Shown here in pieces: positions 27,863-37,309 of a DNA stretch of 64,000 bases. The notes beneath the pieces were generated by a model, which worked only from the letters and a program-made list of their open reading frames with translations, was not told the origin of the DNA and ran no database searches. Origin of the DNA: UBA4466 sp963925035 (lineage in GTDB: Bacteria > Bacteroidota > Bacteroidia > Flavobacteriales_D > Crocinitomicaceae); NCBI GenBank assembly GCA_963925035.1, contig CAWUSK010000006.1, positions 54,229-118,228 of the forward strand, written 5' to 3'. Both the position numbers and the translations under genes were made by a program. Position 1 is the first letter of the stretch; the number at the start of each line of letters is the position of its first letter.

Positions 27863-29527
27863 GTGAAGAAAACAAAACAATTAACACCTATTGAGCGCTT
27901 TTGGTTAATGCTTAAACCAGATAAACTCGAAATCCGAAATATTTATATCTATGCGGCAATCATAGGTTTACTTAATCTAACACTGCCTATTGGTATTCAA
28001 TCGATCATCAACCTTATACAAGGTGGAGATATAAGCACTTCATGGATTATATTAACCTTACTAGTAGCATTGGGAATTGCATTGAGTGGTATTTTACAAA
28101 TTAACCAATTAAGGATAACTGAAAACTTACAGCAAAAGATTTTTACTCGAGCTGCTTTCGAATTTGCATATCGAATTCCAAAGGTTAAACTGGAAAAACT
28201 ACTCAAACATTATGCTCCAGAACTAATGAATCGCTTTTTCGATGTCGTTTCAGTTCAAAAAGGAGTAACTAAACTATTAATTGATTTCTCAACAGCCGGA
28301 ATTCAAGTTGTTTTTGGTTTGATTCTCCTATCTCTTTACCACCCCTTCTTTATTGTTTTTAGTCTTTTATTATTGATTTTTATTTGGGTTATTTTCTGGA
28401 TCACAGGTAAAAAGGGCCTCAAAACAAGTATAGAAGAGTCCAAACACAAATACAAAACGGTACAGTGGTTAGAAGAGTTAGGCCGGGCAAATACCACATT
28501 CAAATTGTCAGGTTCAAATCATTTAGCTTTAACCAGGATAAACAATCACACTGATCAATATCTCTCTGCGCGTGAATCTCATTTTAGTATTTTGAAGTCG
28601 CAATATCAATTGATGGTTGTTTTCAAAGTAATTGTAGCGATGGGATTGCTTCTAATAGGCGGATTACTTGTTATAGAACAACAAATGAATATTGGCCAAT
28701 TCGTAGCAGCTGAAATTGTAATTTTATTAATCTTTAGCAGTGTTGAAAAACTAACACTAAGTTTTGAAACGATATATGACGTCCTAACATCTTTAGAAAA
28801 AATCGGGCAAGTTATTGATCTAGAACTCGAAAAAGATGGAGGACTGAAAACAGAAATTAAGGCTGAAGGAATGCACGTTTCGATAGGGAATGTGTCTTAC
28901 AAATATCCAGGTGAAAAAAGAGCTACAATAAAAAATATTTCTTTGGATATTAATCCAGGTGAGAGAGTACTTATTACAGGTAAAAATGATAGTGGAAAAT
29001 CCACTTTAGTTTATCTAATCGGAGGTCTTTTGTCAGGCTTCAAAGGTCATGTTTCAATTGATGATATTCCATTGTCAAATTACGACTTTGACCATCTCCA
29101 TCAACAGATTGGAGGCTACATGCGAGACGAAAATCTATTTGAAGGTACCTTACTTGAAAATATTTCACTTGGTAGGGAAAAAGCGACATTCGACAAGGTT
29201 AAATGGGCCGTAACAAATTTAAATCTTGAACAGCTAGTTTATCAATTGCCTGAAGGTTATGAGACACAGATTCAATCCCAAGGAAAACAATTTTCAAAAA
29301 GCACTGTGGCAAAAATACTGATTGCAAGGGCAATTGTAGATCAACCTAGACTACTCTTACTTGAGAATAGTTTTTCCGTTTTTTCACCTGACGAGAAACA
29401 ATCTATTCTATCATTTCTGCTAGATAAAAAACATTCATGGACGCTTATCTTAAGTAGCTCAGAAGATTTGTCTAAATCGCCTGAATTCGACAAGAAAATA
29501 ATATTAAATCAAGGAGAAATAATCTAG
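27863..29527 (+). CDS. ABC exporter half-transporter with degenerate ATPase domain
   Basis: 554 residues, GTG start. The N-terminal exporter membrane domain has about five or six helices (residues 25-300); the nucleotide-binding domain follows (about 325-554). Walker A is intact (GKNDSGKSTL), as is the A-loop Tyr (VSYKYPG). The other motifs are degenerate: the Q-loop reads YMRDENLFEG, the LSGGQ signature is replaced by FSKST, Walker B reads LLLLENSFS instead of LLLLDE, and the switch His is replaced by Ser (LILSSSED). It sits with HlyD and TolC genes, so it looks like the inner-membrane part of a tripartite exporter. Whether it hydrolyses ATP is doubtful. The substrate is unknown. Confidence 0.8.
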   Translation: MKKTKQLTPIERFWLMLKPDKLEIRNIYIYAAIIGLLNLTLPIGIQSIINLIQGGDISTSWIILTLLVALGIALSGILQINQLRITENLQQKIFTRAAFEFAYRIPKVKLEKLLKHYAPELMNRFFDVVSVQKGVTKLLIDFSTAGIQVVFGLILLSLYHPFFIVFSLLLLIFIWVIFWITGKKGLKTSIEESKHKYKTVQWLEELGRANTTFKLSGSNHLALTRINNHTDQYLSARESHFSILKSQYQLMVVFKVIVAMGLLLIGGLLVIEQQMNIGQFVAAEIVILLIFSSVEKLTLSFETIYDVLTSLEKIGQVIDLELEKDGGLKTEIKAEGMHVSIGNVSYKYPGEKRATIKNISLDINPGERVLITGKNDSGKSTLVYLIGGLLSGFKGHVSIDDIPLSNYDFDHLHQQIGGYMRDENLFEGTLLENISLGREKATFDKVKWAVTNLNLEQLVYQLPEGYETQIQSQGKQFSKSTVAKILIARAIVDQPRLLLLENSFSVFSPDEKQSILSFLLDKKHSWTLILSSSEDLSKSPEFDKKIILNQGEII

Positions 29528-29540
29528 AAATTTTAATCAA

Positions 29541-30878
29541 ATGCTAAACATCACATCAAATACAATTGTTGACAAAATTGATCGAGAATCATTTTCGTCT
29601 TTACGTTTGGTTGAAGAAAAAAATACCAAACGACTTGGGATTAGAATGATTAAATGGTCTGTTTTTCTAATCTTTGTAATTTTACTTTTGCCATGGACTC
29701 AAAACATAAGGTCAAATGGCGCTGTTACGACTTTAAAACCTAATCAACGACCTCAGGACATTCATTCCGTCATTGCAGGAAGAATTGAACAGTGGAACGT
29801 ACAAGAAGGCGATTATGTTAATCTGGGCGATACTATTGTAATCATATCTGAAGTAAAAGATGATTATTTTGACGAAAAATTGTTGGACAGAACTTCCGAT
29901 CAACTTGATTTTAAAAAGCAAATTATCAATTCTTATGGAAATAAAATAAACGCTCAAGAAGATCAATTATCGAGTTTAATTCAATTGAGAAACTTGAAGT
30001 TAGAACAGATTGAAATAAAAATTTTACAAACCAAATTAAAAGTTCAAAACGACAGCATTTCATTTATAGCTGCGAAACTTGACAAAGAAATTGCGGATTA
30101 TCAACTAGAGCGAATGGATAGTTTGCATCGATTGGGGTACAAAGCATTAACTGATTTAGAAAAAACAAGAATTAATGCACAACAAGCAAATGCTAAAAAA
30201 ATAGCTGCAAAAAACAACTGGTCACAAAATAGAAACGAACTCATCAGTCTCAAAATAGAAAAAAGCAATACGCAATCAGAATTTGACAAGGATTATTCTA
30301 AAACCAATTCGGATAAGTTCAGCACAGAGACTGAAAAGTACGACACAGAAACTGACATTGTAAAAATGAAAAATCAACTACGAAACTATCAAGTTCGCCA
30401 GGGATTTTATATCATTACCGCGCCTCAAAATGGATACGTGACCAAACTGCTTGTTCAAGGACTAGGAGAAACAATCAAAGAAGGACAGCCTATCGTTAGC
30501 TTTATGCCAGGCGCAACTGATTTGGCTGTAGAAATATACGTAAACCCAATAGATCTTCCACTACTTGAAGTTGGGAGACATGTCAGACTGCAATTCGATG
30601 GATGGCCAGCAATTATATTCTCTGGTTGGCCTGGTGTAAGCTATGGTACTTATGGCGGTGAAGTTTATGCTATTGATCAATTCATTAGCCCGAATGGTAA
30701 ATATCGTGTGCTGGTTAAACCAGAGAAAAAAGGTCATAAATGGCCAAAAGTACTCCGAGTTGGTGGAGGAACGAAATCAATGATTCTTCTGGAAAACGTA
30801 CCAATTTGGTATGAACTATGGCGAAAAATAAATGGCTTCCCTCCAAATTTTTATATTCCCCTTGAAAATGAAAAATAA
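29541..30878 (+). CDS. HlyD-family membrane fusion protein
   Basis: 445 residues. One membrane helix near the N-terminus (about 34-52, SVFLIFVILLLPW). Then a barrel-sandwich/lipoyl half (AGRIEQWNVQEGDYVNLGDT), a long alpha-helical hairpin (about 110-285) and the second lipoyl half (YIITAPQNGYVTKLLVQGLG). The C-terminal beta-barrel contains VGRHVRLQFDGWPAI. It bridges the ABC half-transporter and the outer-membrane channel in type I secretion or efflux. It starts 13 bases after the ABC gene. Confidence 0.9.
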   Translation: MLNITSNTIVDKIDRESFSSLRLVEEKNTKRLGIRMIKWSVFLIFVILLLPWTQNIRSNGAVTTLKPNQRPQDIHSVIAGRIEQWNVQEGDYVNLGDTIVIISEVKDDYFDEKLLDRTSDQLDFKKQIINSYGNKINAQEDQLSSLIQLRNLKLEQIEIKILQTKLKVQNDSISFIAAKLDKEIADYQLERMDSLHRLGYKALTDLEKTRINAQQANAKKIAAKNNWSQNRNELISLKIEKSNTQSEFDKDYSKTNSDKFSTETEKYDTETDIVKMKNQLRNYQVRQGFYIITAPQNGYVTKLLVQGLGETIKEGQPIVSFMPGATDLAVEIYVNPIDLPLLEVGRHVRLQFDGWPAIIFSGWPGVSYGTYGGEVYAIDQFISPNGKYRVLVKPEKKGHKWPKVLRVGGGTKSMILLENVPIWYELWRKINGFPPNFYIPLENEK

Positions 30879-32247
30879 ACTAATAATTTTTCTAATTCTG
30901 TTCAACTTAAACTCAGTATTGGCGCAGGATACAAATAAAGTCTTAAAGTATGCTGAATTTATATCCCAAGTTATGACTCACCATCCGAGTGCATATCAAG
31001 CGGAATTGATTCAAGACTATGGTGACGCTAAACTCCTTTCCATGAAAGGCTATACCGATCCGAAAATATTTTCTGACATCAATCAAAAATATTTCTCAGA
31101 TAAACAGTATTACAGTTATTTTTCTGGCGGTATAAAAGTTCCAACATGGTACGGTATTTCAGTCGAAGCAGGATACTCACTTACTGACGGCGACTTTATC
31201 AATCCCGAAAACCGACTACCTGAAACTGGCATCGTATATGCAGGAATTAAGGTTGATTTAGGAAATGGGTTAATTTGGAATGAACGAAGATATGCCCTCG
31301 AATCAGGTAAAATCATTCAACAAAGCTCGGAAATAGAACGTCAAATTTACTTAAACGAATTACGATATAAAGCGACAGAAGCTTATTTAAAGTGGTATGC
31401 AAATTATCAAAAATACACTATATTTCTTAGTGCTGTTGAAAATGCTGAAATAAGATTAAAGGCTGTAAAAGCCTCTGCAGAATTTGGTGACAGGCCGATC
31501 ATTGATACTACTGAAGCTTTTATATCGCTTTCAAATCGAATATTAGAAATGCAAACAACTTTCCGTGACTTGCAAAATTCTGAAGCATTTTTGGAAACTT
31601 ACTTATGGTCAAATGGTGAAGTACCGCTGGAATTAGATGGTATTGTTGCGGAAATACCTCAGGAAAATGATATTTATATTAAAGAAAACAACTTAAATGA
31701 AGATCCAATTGCCGCACATACTTTTATTCAAATTCAAGAATTTAAGCTAAGCCAAAGTAACATTAAATTAAAATTGCAAAAAGAACAATTAAAACCAGAT
31801 TTCAGCTTGAAATATAACATGCTGAATGAACCAATCGGCACTAATCCAATTGCTCAATACAACGTTTCCAACTATCAATGGGGCGCTTCGTTTAATTATT
31901 CGATTCTGTCAAGAAAGCAAAGAGGCGACGTTCAATTGGCTAAAATTCAATTGGAAGATCAGAAACTTTCGCTTAGAATTAAGCAACAGGAAATAAACTA
32001 TAAGATTAATGCGGCACAAAACAACTATTCAACAGCGTTATTACAGGCCATTTTGACTGATAAAATTGTACAAAGCAATCTTACCCTCTACCGTTCTGAA
32101 CAATCTATGTTTGGCATTGGTGAGAGCTCTGTTTTTATGATGAATACACGTGAAACAAATTACATTAAAGCACAAAAAGAGAATATCGATGCTAAATTTT
32201 CTCAATTTCAAACCCTTAATGAGCTAAGGTATATCATGCAGTATTGA
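30868..32247 (+). CDS. TolC-family outer membrane channel
   Basis: 459 residues from ATG 30868. This start opens a signal peptide (MKNKLIIFLILFNLNSVLAQ) and overlaps the hlyD stop by 11 bases; the longer frame from 30832 would add 12 residues and mask the signal. The protein is helical with two TolC/OEP repeats (about 30-230 and 270-459), including KATEAYLKWYANYQKYTIFL and SALLQAILTDKIV-type long helices (here STALLQAILTDKIVQSNL). It forms the outer-membrane duct of the tripartite exporter. Confidence 0.85.
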   Translation: MKNKLIIFLILFNLNSVLAQDTNKVLKYAEFISQVMTHHPSAYQAELIQDYGDAKLLSMKGYTDPKIFSDINQKYFSDKQYYSYFSGGIKVPTWYGISVEAGYSLTDGDFINPENRLPETGIVYAGIKVDLGNGLIWNERRYALESGKIIQQSSEIERQIYLNELRYKATEAYLKWYANYQKYTIFLSAVENAEIRLKAVKASAEFGDRPIIDTTEAFISLSNRILEMQTTFRDLQNSEAFLETYLWSNGEVPLELDGIVAEIPQENDIYIKENNLNEDPIAAHTFIQIQEFKLSQSNIKLKLQKEQLKPDFSLKYNMLNEPIGTNPIAQYNVSNYQWGASFNYSILSRKQRGDVQLAKIQLEDQKLSLRIKQQEINYKINAAQNNYSTALLQAILTDKIVQSNLTLYRSEQSMFGIGESSVFMMNTRETNYIKAQKENIDAKFSQFQTLNELRYIMQY

Positions 32248-32260
32248 TTACCTTTAAACT

Positions 32261-33151
32261 ATGAATAAAGGAATTTTATACATGATCCTTTCGGGGCTTT
32301 GCTTTATCGTGGTGAATTTCCTTGTGAAAATCTTAGCTGGAGGTCCCGACCAAAGCTTATTTCCTGGTTTGCAGCGCTACCCTGCTCATGAATTGGTTCT
32401 AGGACGTTCGATTGTTTCTTTCGTTATAAGTCTCGCGATTATCAAGCAAAGAAAACTTCCTGTTTTTGGATTCAATAAAAAATGGCTAATTATTCGAGGT
32501 GCGACTGGAACGATTGCACTCACCATCTTCTTTTATACAATTCAATACTTGCCGTTAGCGATTGCAACAACTGTTCAATACTTGGCCCCAGTTTTCACTG
32601 TGATTTTCGCAATTGTAATTCTAAAAGAAAAGGTCAAAAAAATCCAATGGTTCTTTATTGCTATGGCATTTTTAGGAGTTTTAATGATTGGTTTGGACAA
32701 ATTACTCGCAATTTCACCTGAAGCAGAAAATATCTCATACTTCTGGTTAGGAATGGGAGTTTTAGCAGCTGTATTTTCCGGAATTGCTTACACCGCAATT
32801 GTAAAACTAAAACCAACAGATGCGCCGATCACTATCGTTTTTTACTTTCCAATGATCGCTATTCCATTTATGATTGTTCTTTGTCTTTTTGAATTTACGA
32901 TGCCAAAAGGAATTGAATGGATAATCATTTTGGTAATTGGTATTTTTACTCAATTTGCACAAGTCTTGCTCACTAAAGCTTTTCACGAAGGAAGTGCATC
33001 CACAATTTCCCCTTTTCAATACTTTGGTGCAATCTATGCTTTCTTACTTGGTTCCTTTGTGTTTAACGAGACATTAAGCATGATTGTGAACATTGGGATT
33101 TTCATTGTTGTAGGAAGCGTAATTATTAATGCTATCATTCGAAAGACATAA
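32261..33151 (+). CDS. EamA/DMT-superfamily permease
   Basis: 296 residues with ten predicted membrane helices in two EamA repeats (about 5-140 and 158-293). Typical segments are GATGTIALTIFFYTIQYLP with LAIATTVQYLAPVFTVIFAI, and the second repeat's STISPFQYFGAIYAFLLGSF. DMT permeases export or import small metabolites and the substrate cannot be predicted. It begins 13 bases after tolC, so it may be transcribed with the exporter operon. Confidence 0.88.
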   Translation: MNKGILYMILSGLCFIVVNFLVKILAGGPDQSLFPGLQRYPAHELVLGRSIVSFVISLAIIKQRKLPVFGFNKKWLIIRGATGTIALTIFFYTIQYLPLAIATTVQYLAPVFTVIFAIVILKEKVKKIQWFFIAMAFLGVLMIGLDKLLAISPEAENISYFWLGMGVLAAVFSGIAYTAIVKLKPTDAPITIVFYFPMIAIPFMIVLCLFEFTMPKGIEWIIILVIGIFTQFAQVLLTKAFHEGSASTISPFQYFGAIYAFLLGSFVFNETLSMIVNIGIFIVVGSVIINAIIRKT

Positions 33152-33178
33152 TCCAGCATTTTTCTTAATTTTAAGTCG

Positions 33179-34099
33179 ATGAATGAGCAAATAAACAGAG
33201 AAAAACTAGCCAGTTTTGGAAATATTGAACTTCTTGCCAAGCAAGTTGTTGAAGGATTTATTACTGGATTACACAAAAGTCCTTTCCATGGATTTTCTGT
33301 TGAGTTTGCCGAGCACCGATTGTACAATCAAGGAGAATCTACACGTCACATCGACTGGAAACTCTACGGAAGAACAGAGAAACTTTTTATAAAAAAATAC
33401 GAAGAAGAAACGAATCTCCGTTGTCAAATAGTGATTGATTGCTCTAGCTCTATGCTTTTCCCGATGAACGAAGAACAAACGAAATTGAGTTTTTCTGTTT
33501 ATGCTGCCGCGTCGTTAATTGAACTTTTGAAACGACAACGTGATGCAGTAGGAATCTCCTTATTCACAGACAAATTAGACCTTCATACGGAAGCTAAATC
33601 ATCGCAACGACACCACCTGTATTTGTACAGCGAGTTAGAAAAACACTTGAGTCAATATTCAACTTCTAAAATCAAAACCACGTCTACCATCCAGACTTTA
33701 CACGACATTGCTGAATTAAGTAAACGTAGAAGTTTGATTATAATTTTCTCGGATTTACTAGACGATCCGGAAAAACAAGACGAATTTTTTCAAGCGTTAC
33801 AGCATTTGAAACACAACAAACACGAAGTCATTGTTTTTCATACGATTGATAAGAAAAATGAAGTGGATTTTGACTTAGATAACCGTCCGTACAACTTAAT
33901 TGACATGGAAACAGGTGAATCTATGAAAATTCAACCGAATCAATTCAAGGAAGAATACCAGAAGTTGATTAATCAGTATTTTAAAGCAATAGCACTGAAA
34001 TGCGCAGATTATAAAATTGACTTCATGACTGCTGATATCAGAAGTGGGTATGATGATGTGTTGTTGAATTTCTTGTTGAAGAGACAAAAAATGCGTTAA
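33179..34099 (+). CDS. DUF58 protein with von Willebrand A-like domain
   Basis: 306 residues. The DUF58 motif HRLYNQGESTRHIDWKLYGR (about 47-66) is followed by a vWA-type fold with a MIDAS-like DCSSSM (about 89-94) and the region RRSLIIIFSDLLDDPE. DUF58 proteins commonly accompany MoxR ATPases, but no MoxR gene is present in this window. The likely role is scaffolding or metal-dependent protein interaction. It follows the permease gene by 27 bases. Confidence 0.88.
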   Translation: MNEQINREKLASFGNIELLAKQVVEGFITGLHKSPFHGFSVEFAEHRLYNQGESTRHIDWKLYGRTEKLFIKKYEEETNLRCQIVIDCSSSMLFPMNEEQTKLSFSVYAAASLIELLKRQRDAVGISLFTDKLDLHTEAKSSQRHHLYLYSELEKHLSQYSTSKIKTTSTIQTLHDIAELSKRRSLIIIFSDLLDDPEKQDEFFQALQHLKHNKHEVIVFHTIDKKNEVDFDLDNRPYNLIDMETGESMKIQPNQFKEEYQKLINQYFKAIALKCADYKIDFMTADIRSGYDDVLLNFLLKRQKMR

Positions 34100-34129
34100 C
34101 ACTATTTCTACTTTATTTTATCTTTTTTT

Positions 34130-34315
34130 ACCTACGATGTTACTACGCGCTCATTGCCAAAAAAAGAGAAAGCACTGCATTGCGCAATTCAGCTCCACTC
34201 TTGAAAGTTGAAAGTACCAGTGATTTTTCCGCTTCTCTTCAAACTTCCGGCACTTTTAGCACCTTTCAATTCGATGCACTTCCCTGCTAATGCTAGGCGC
34301 ATATTTAATTATTGG
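34130..34315. repeat. Dispersed imperfect repeat, copy B
   Basis: This fills most of the 305-base gap between the convergent DUF58 and DUF4301 genes and is the diverged partner of 12664-12850. Copy B has a roughly 15-base insertion (about 34236-34253) relative to copy A. Conserved cores are CAATTCAG, GAAAGT..AGTGATTT.TCC and TGCT.ATGCT. No real ORF and no terminal inverted repeats were found. The rest of the gap is AT-rich and featureless. Confidence 0.55.
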
Positions 34316-34404
34316 GAGAGAATTAATTATTTACCAATAAACGAACTCATTGATGCTAACCACTTAAAGCTTTAATAATTAATATCTTATCTATAAATCA
34401 ACAC

Positions 34405-35757
34405 TTAAGCTTTATGCGCTACCTTTGTTAAATCCAAAATTGTTTTAACAGGACTAAAGGTTTCAGATGGAATTTCCACAAAAATTGTATTCCACTTGCT
34501 CATTGCTCCGTTCCATAACCCAGGTAATTCGCGGTACAACACATTCTTTCCCAATTGAGATTTTTCCACAACAAAAAATGCTTCATCATCACGAAAGTTT
34601 AACAAATCCAACCGCTTTCCATTACAACTTGTTTTTGAAGCCACAATAAACACAGGATTAAAATGCGTGCTTCCTGTTACAATTTCTTGTTGTTCGGTAG
34701 TGTTTGAAATCTGAATCTTTTCAATTATTTGCTTGCTCACTTTTCCATTAGATTCAACCCAAAAAGGTCCGCCACCAGGTTCTCCTTCATTTTTCACCAT
34801 TCCACAAACGCGAGAAGGACGATCAACCAACACGCTTAATTTCGATTGGTCCATTTCAGTGATTTCCTGAGGAGATAAAAACTGATAATTTGAATTCAAC
34901 TCAACCAATCGCTCTAGCGAATAATTTTCAGAAAGTTCCTTTAATTCTTGTTGGAATCGAAGTAAAGTTCCTATTGCTACCCTCCATGTATCAACAGTTA
35001 ATTCAGCTTTTGAGGTGTGCTGAACGTTGTCAATATTTTTAATCAGCAAAATATCAGCATCAATCTCATTCAAATTGTCCAACAACGCTCCATGTCCTGC
35101 CGGCCGTCTCAATGGAACGCCATTTGCTTCGATTAGACCCTGGTTTTCATCAAAACAGAAGGCATTTGTAAATTCCTCTTGATAAGAGAAATGAAGTTGC
35201 ACCGGTAAATTCAACGATTCGAGGTGCTTTTTGATTTCACCTTCAAATTTTGGCTGAATAGTAAAGTGAATTTCAGTTGTATTATGCGTCAATTGAAACG
35301 CCTGTCGCACTTGATCTTGAAAAGCAGTGAAATACCCTTCATCTTCTTCATGAAATGGAACAAATCCTTTTGGACGTTCTCCAAGGTTCAATTGCGAATT
35401 ATCTAGTAATTGCCTAACTAACTCTTCTTTCTCCTTAACCACTAATCCTTTCGCCTTAAAAAAGGCCATTTCTTCCACGTGCTCAAAAAATGATTTTACT
35501 AATGGTGTTTCCTCTTTTGTTTCTAACCATTCGAATAAAAACTGAAACATGCGTGAACCTGAGCCAGAAGCAGGAATAAAAAACACAGGATTTACCTTAG
35601 ATGAATCAAAATCATGAATTGCATTTCTTTTTTGAAATTCATCCAATACCAAAATTCCGTTTCCAGGTTTACATGCAGCGGTTAAATTGACCTTGCAATC
35701 ACTTGAAAATACTTGTTTTTTTTGAAGAATAATTTCTTCGTTCAACTCTTTCGGCAT
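34405..35757 (-). CDS. DUF4301 family protein, nucleotidyltransferase-like
   Basis: 450 residues. It matches the DUF4301 family of Bacteroidota. The N-terminal third has a sugar-nucleotidyltransferase-like glycine motif (FIPASGSGSRMF, about 57-68). The middle contains VPLRRPAGHGALLDNLNEI and ADILLIKNIDNVQH, similar in style to UDP-sugar pyrophosphorylases. The C-terminal region has GGGPFWVESNGKVSKQIIEK and THFNPVFIVAS. Activity is inferred, not established. It is monocistronic, with its start 31 bases from a divergent methyltransferase gene. Confidence 0.8.
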   Translation of the reverse strand: MPKELNEEIILQKKQVFSSDCKVNLTAACKPGNGILVLDEFQKRNAIHDFDSSKVNPVFFIPASGSGSRMFQFLFEWLETKEETPLVKSFFEHVEEMAFFKAKGLVVKEKEELVRQLLDNSQLNLGERPKGFVPFHEEDEGYFTAFQDQVRQAFQLTHNTTEIHFTIQPKFEGEIKKHLESLNLPVQLHFSYQEEFTNAFCFDENQGLIEANGVPLRRPAGHGALLDNLNEIDADILLIKNIDNVQHTSKAELTVDTWRVAIGTLLRFQQELKELSENYSLERLVELNSNYQFLSPQEITEMDQSKLSVLVDRPSRVCGMVKNEGEPGGGPFWVESNGKVSKQIIEKIQISNTTEQQEIVTGSTHFNPVFIVASKTSCNGKRLDLLNFRDDEAFFVVEKSQLGKNVLYRELPGLWNGAMSKWNTIFVEIPSETFSPVKTILDLTKVAHKA

Positions 35758-35788
35758 TTTTTAGAAGAAGATTGTTTAATTTAAACCC

Positions 35789-36556
35789 GTGAATATCGGC
35801 TTCGAATATATAAAATATAGATGGAACGCAAAAGGAAGACATGGAATTCATTCCCCTTTTGTATTTGACTTGGTGGATAAATGCCTTAAAATTCAATTTA
35901 AAAAAGAAGACAAAGAGGAATTAAACGACTTATTTGCAGCTCACAAAACAGATTCTCGCTCCATTGAGGTAAAAGACTTTGGTGCTGGCTCAAAAAAACT
36001 TTCGAAACTACGCGCAATACCAACCATCTTCAAAACGAGCTCGTCAAAAGGAAAATACGGGAAATTGTTGTACCAATTAGCGCAATACCATCAATTTGAA
36101 AATATATTGGAGTTCGGAACTTCGTTAGGCATTGGAACATGTTATCTTCAACTTGGAAGTCCGAAAGCAGAAATCACAACCGTTGAAGCTTGTTCAAATA
36201 CGCGAGAAATTGCCTTGGAAAGTTTTAAATTGCTGGAATTAAAGAACATTGAGAGCATTCGAAGTACGTTTGATGAATTTTTACAACAAAAACCATCTAC
36301 TAAATACGATTTAATATACATTGACGGTCACCACGACGGCGATGCGTTAATTCTTTACATGAAAAATTTACAAGGCAATAAACACGACGAAACTATCTTT
36401 ATTTTAGATGATATTCGTTGGAGCAACTCAATGTACAAAGCATGGAATGAAATTGTTGCAAGCGATGATTATCACGTTACACTAGACTTCTTTCGTTTTG
36501 GCGTCGCAGTTCCAAGAAAACATCAAGTAAAAGAGCATTTTACATTGAAGTTGTAA
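35789..36556 (+). CDS. SAM-dependent class I methyltransferase
   Basis: 255 residues, GTG start at 35789. The N-terminus (NIGFEYIKYRWNAKGRHGIH) is typical of Bacteroidota proteins of this type. SAM-binding motif I is ILEFGTSLGIGTCYL (about 110-124), motif II TTVEAC, and the later DLIYIDGHHDGDALI (about 172-186) resembles the metal-binding part of O-methyltransferases. The acceptor is unknown. It ends seven bases from the convergent 36563 gene. Confidence 0.82.
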   Translation: MNIGFEYIKYRWNAKGRHGIHSPFVFDLVDKCLKIQFKKEDKEELNDLFAAHKTDSRSIEVKDFGAGSKKLSKLRAIPTIFKTSSSKGKYGKLLYQLAQYHQFENILEFGTSLGIGTCYLQLGSPKAEITTVEACSNTREIALESFKLLELKNIESIRSTFDEFLQQKPSTKYDLIYIDGHHDGDALILYMKNLQGNKHDETIFILDDIRWSNSMYKAWNEIVASDDYHVTLDFFRFGVAVPRKHQVKEHFTLKL

Positions 36557-36562
36557 TTCTTT

Positions 36563-37309
36563 TTAGAACGTAGCCGTTAACAAATCCAATAAATCTAAAG
36601 ATTCGCTAGCTGATTGTCCAAAAGCAATCGATTGATGGTTTGAATCCATAAAAACACCGTCTGGATGTGTTGATATTTCCAAATCCATAACTTCCTCTTC
36701 AGCCAACATTGCTGCAGAAGCAATTCCTTCAACTCCAGAAGCTGCAGATCTCTCTGCAAAAGAACGCGTCGTTGCCCGAAGAACATCGTCTTGCGGGTTT
36801 AATCGCTCTTGTTGATTTGTGATCGCTGGAGTAGAATTCACCTCTTGTTGCACCGTCTCTGAGACAGTTCCTGATGCTTCTTGTTCCTTTATAATTGCTT
36901 GCTCTTCCTCCTTTTGAACTTCAACTTTCGCTAGTTGCGTCTTATCAGCAACAAGTGTTGTATTGAAAAATGGGAAAACCATCCAAAAAATAAGAAATGC
37001 AGCAGCAATTTGCACCAACGGCTGGCGGTAAATTGGCTTCTCTTTTGGAATAATTACCGTAAATACAGAATTATACCAGATTGGCGCTGCTTTAGGATAT
37101 GTCTGATCAAACAAACTGTCCAACGACTCTTTCGTTTTTGGTTCAGGAGTAATTGGTTCGATAACAATGCCGTCCATTTGTAGTAGCATTGCTTTCGTTG
37201 CATTGAATTCCTCTTCAGTAGCACAAATTTCTGACACTTCTGCCCGTTCTGCTGAATTCAATTCAATGAATTGTTTTTCTTTTATAATATCTAAATAGTC
37301 CCTTTCCAT
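36563..37309 (-). CDS. Membrane-anchored partner of the second ECF sigma factor
   Basis: 248 residues. The N-terminal cytoplasmic segment (about 1-95, with SAERAEVSEICATEEEFNAT) is like the N-terminus of Bacteroidota anti-sigma proteins. One membrane helix lies at about 101-120 (IAAAFLIFWMVFPFF). The periplasmic part is Glu/Gln-rich with coiled-coil character, then Ala/Ser-rich. It overlaps the sigma gene stop by one base. An anti-sigma role is inferred from position and topology; no zinc motif is present. Confidence 0.65.
   Translation of the reverse strand: MERDYLDIIKEKQFIELNSAERAEVSEICATEEEFNATKAMLLQMDGIVIEPITPEPKTKESLDSLFDQTYPKAAPIWYNSVFTVIIPKEKPIYRQPLVQIAAAFLIFWMVFPFFNTTLVADKTQLAKVEVQKEEEQAIIKEQEASGTVSETVQQEVNSTPAITNQQERLNPQDDVLRATTRSFAERSAASGVEGIASAAMLAEEEVMDLEISTHPDGVFMDSNHQSIAFGQSASESLDLLDLLTATF

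Noticed and set aside
34100..34404. Possible short protein on the minus strand of repeat copy B (reads as a Lys/Gly-rich stretch)
   Set aside because: The frame has no start and is not conserved in copy A, so it is treated as part of a non-coding repeat.
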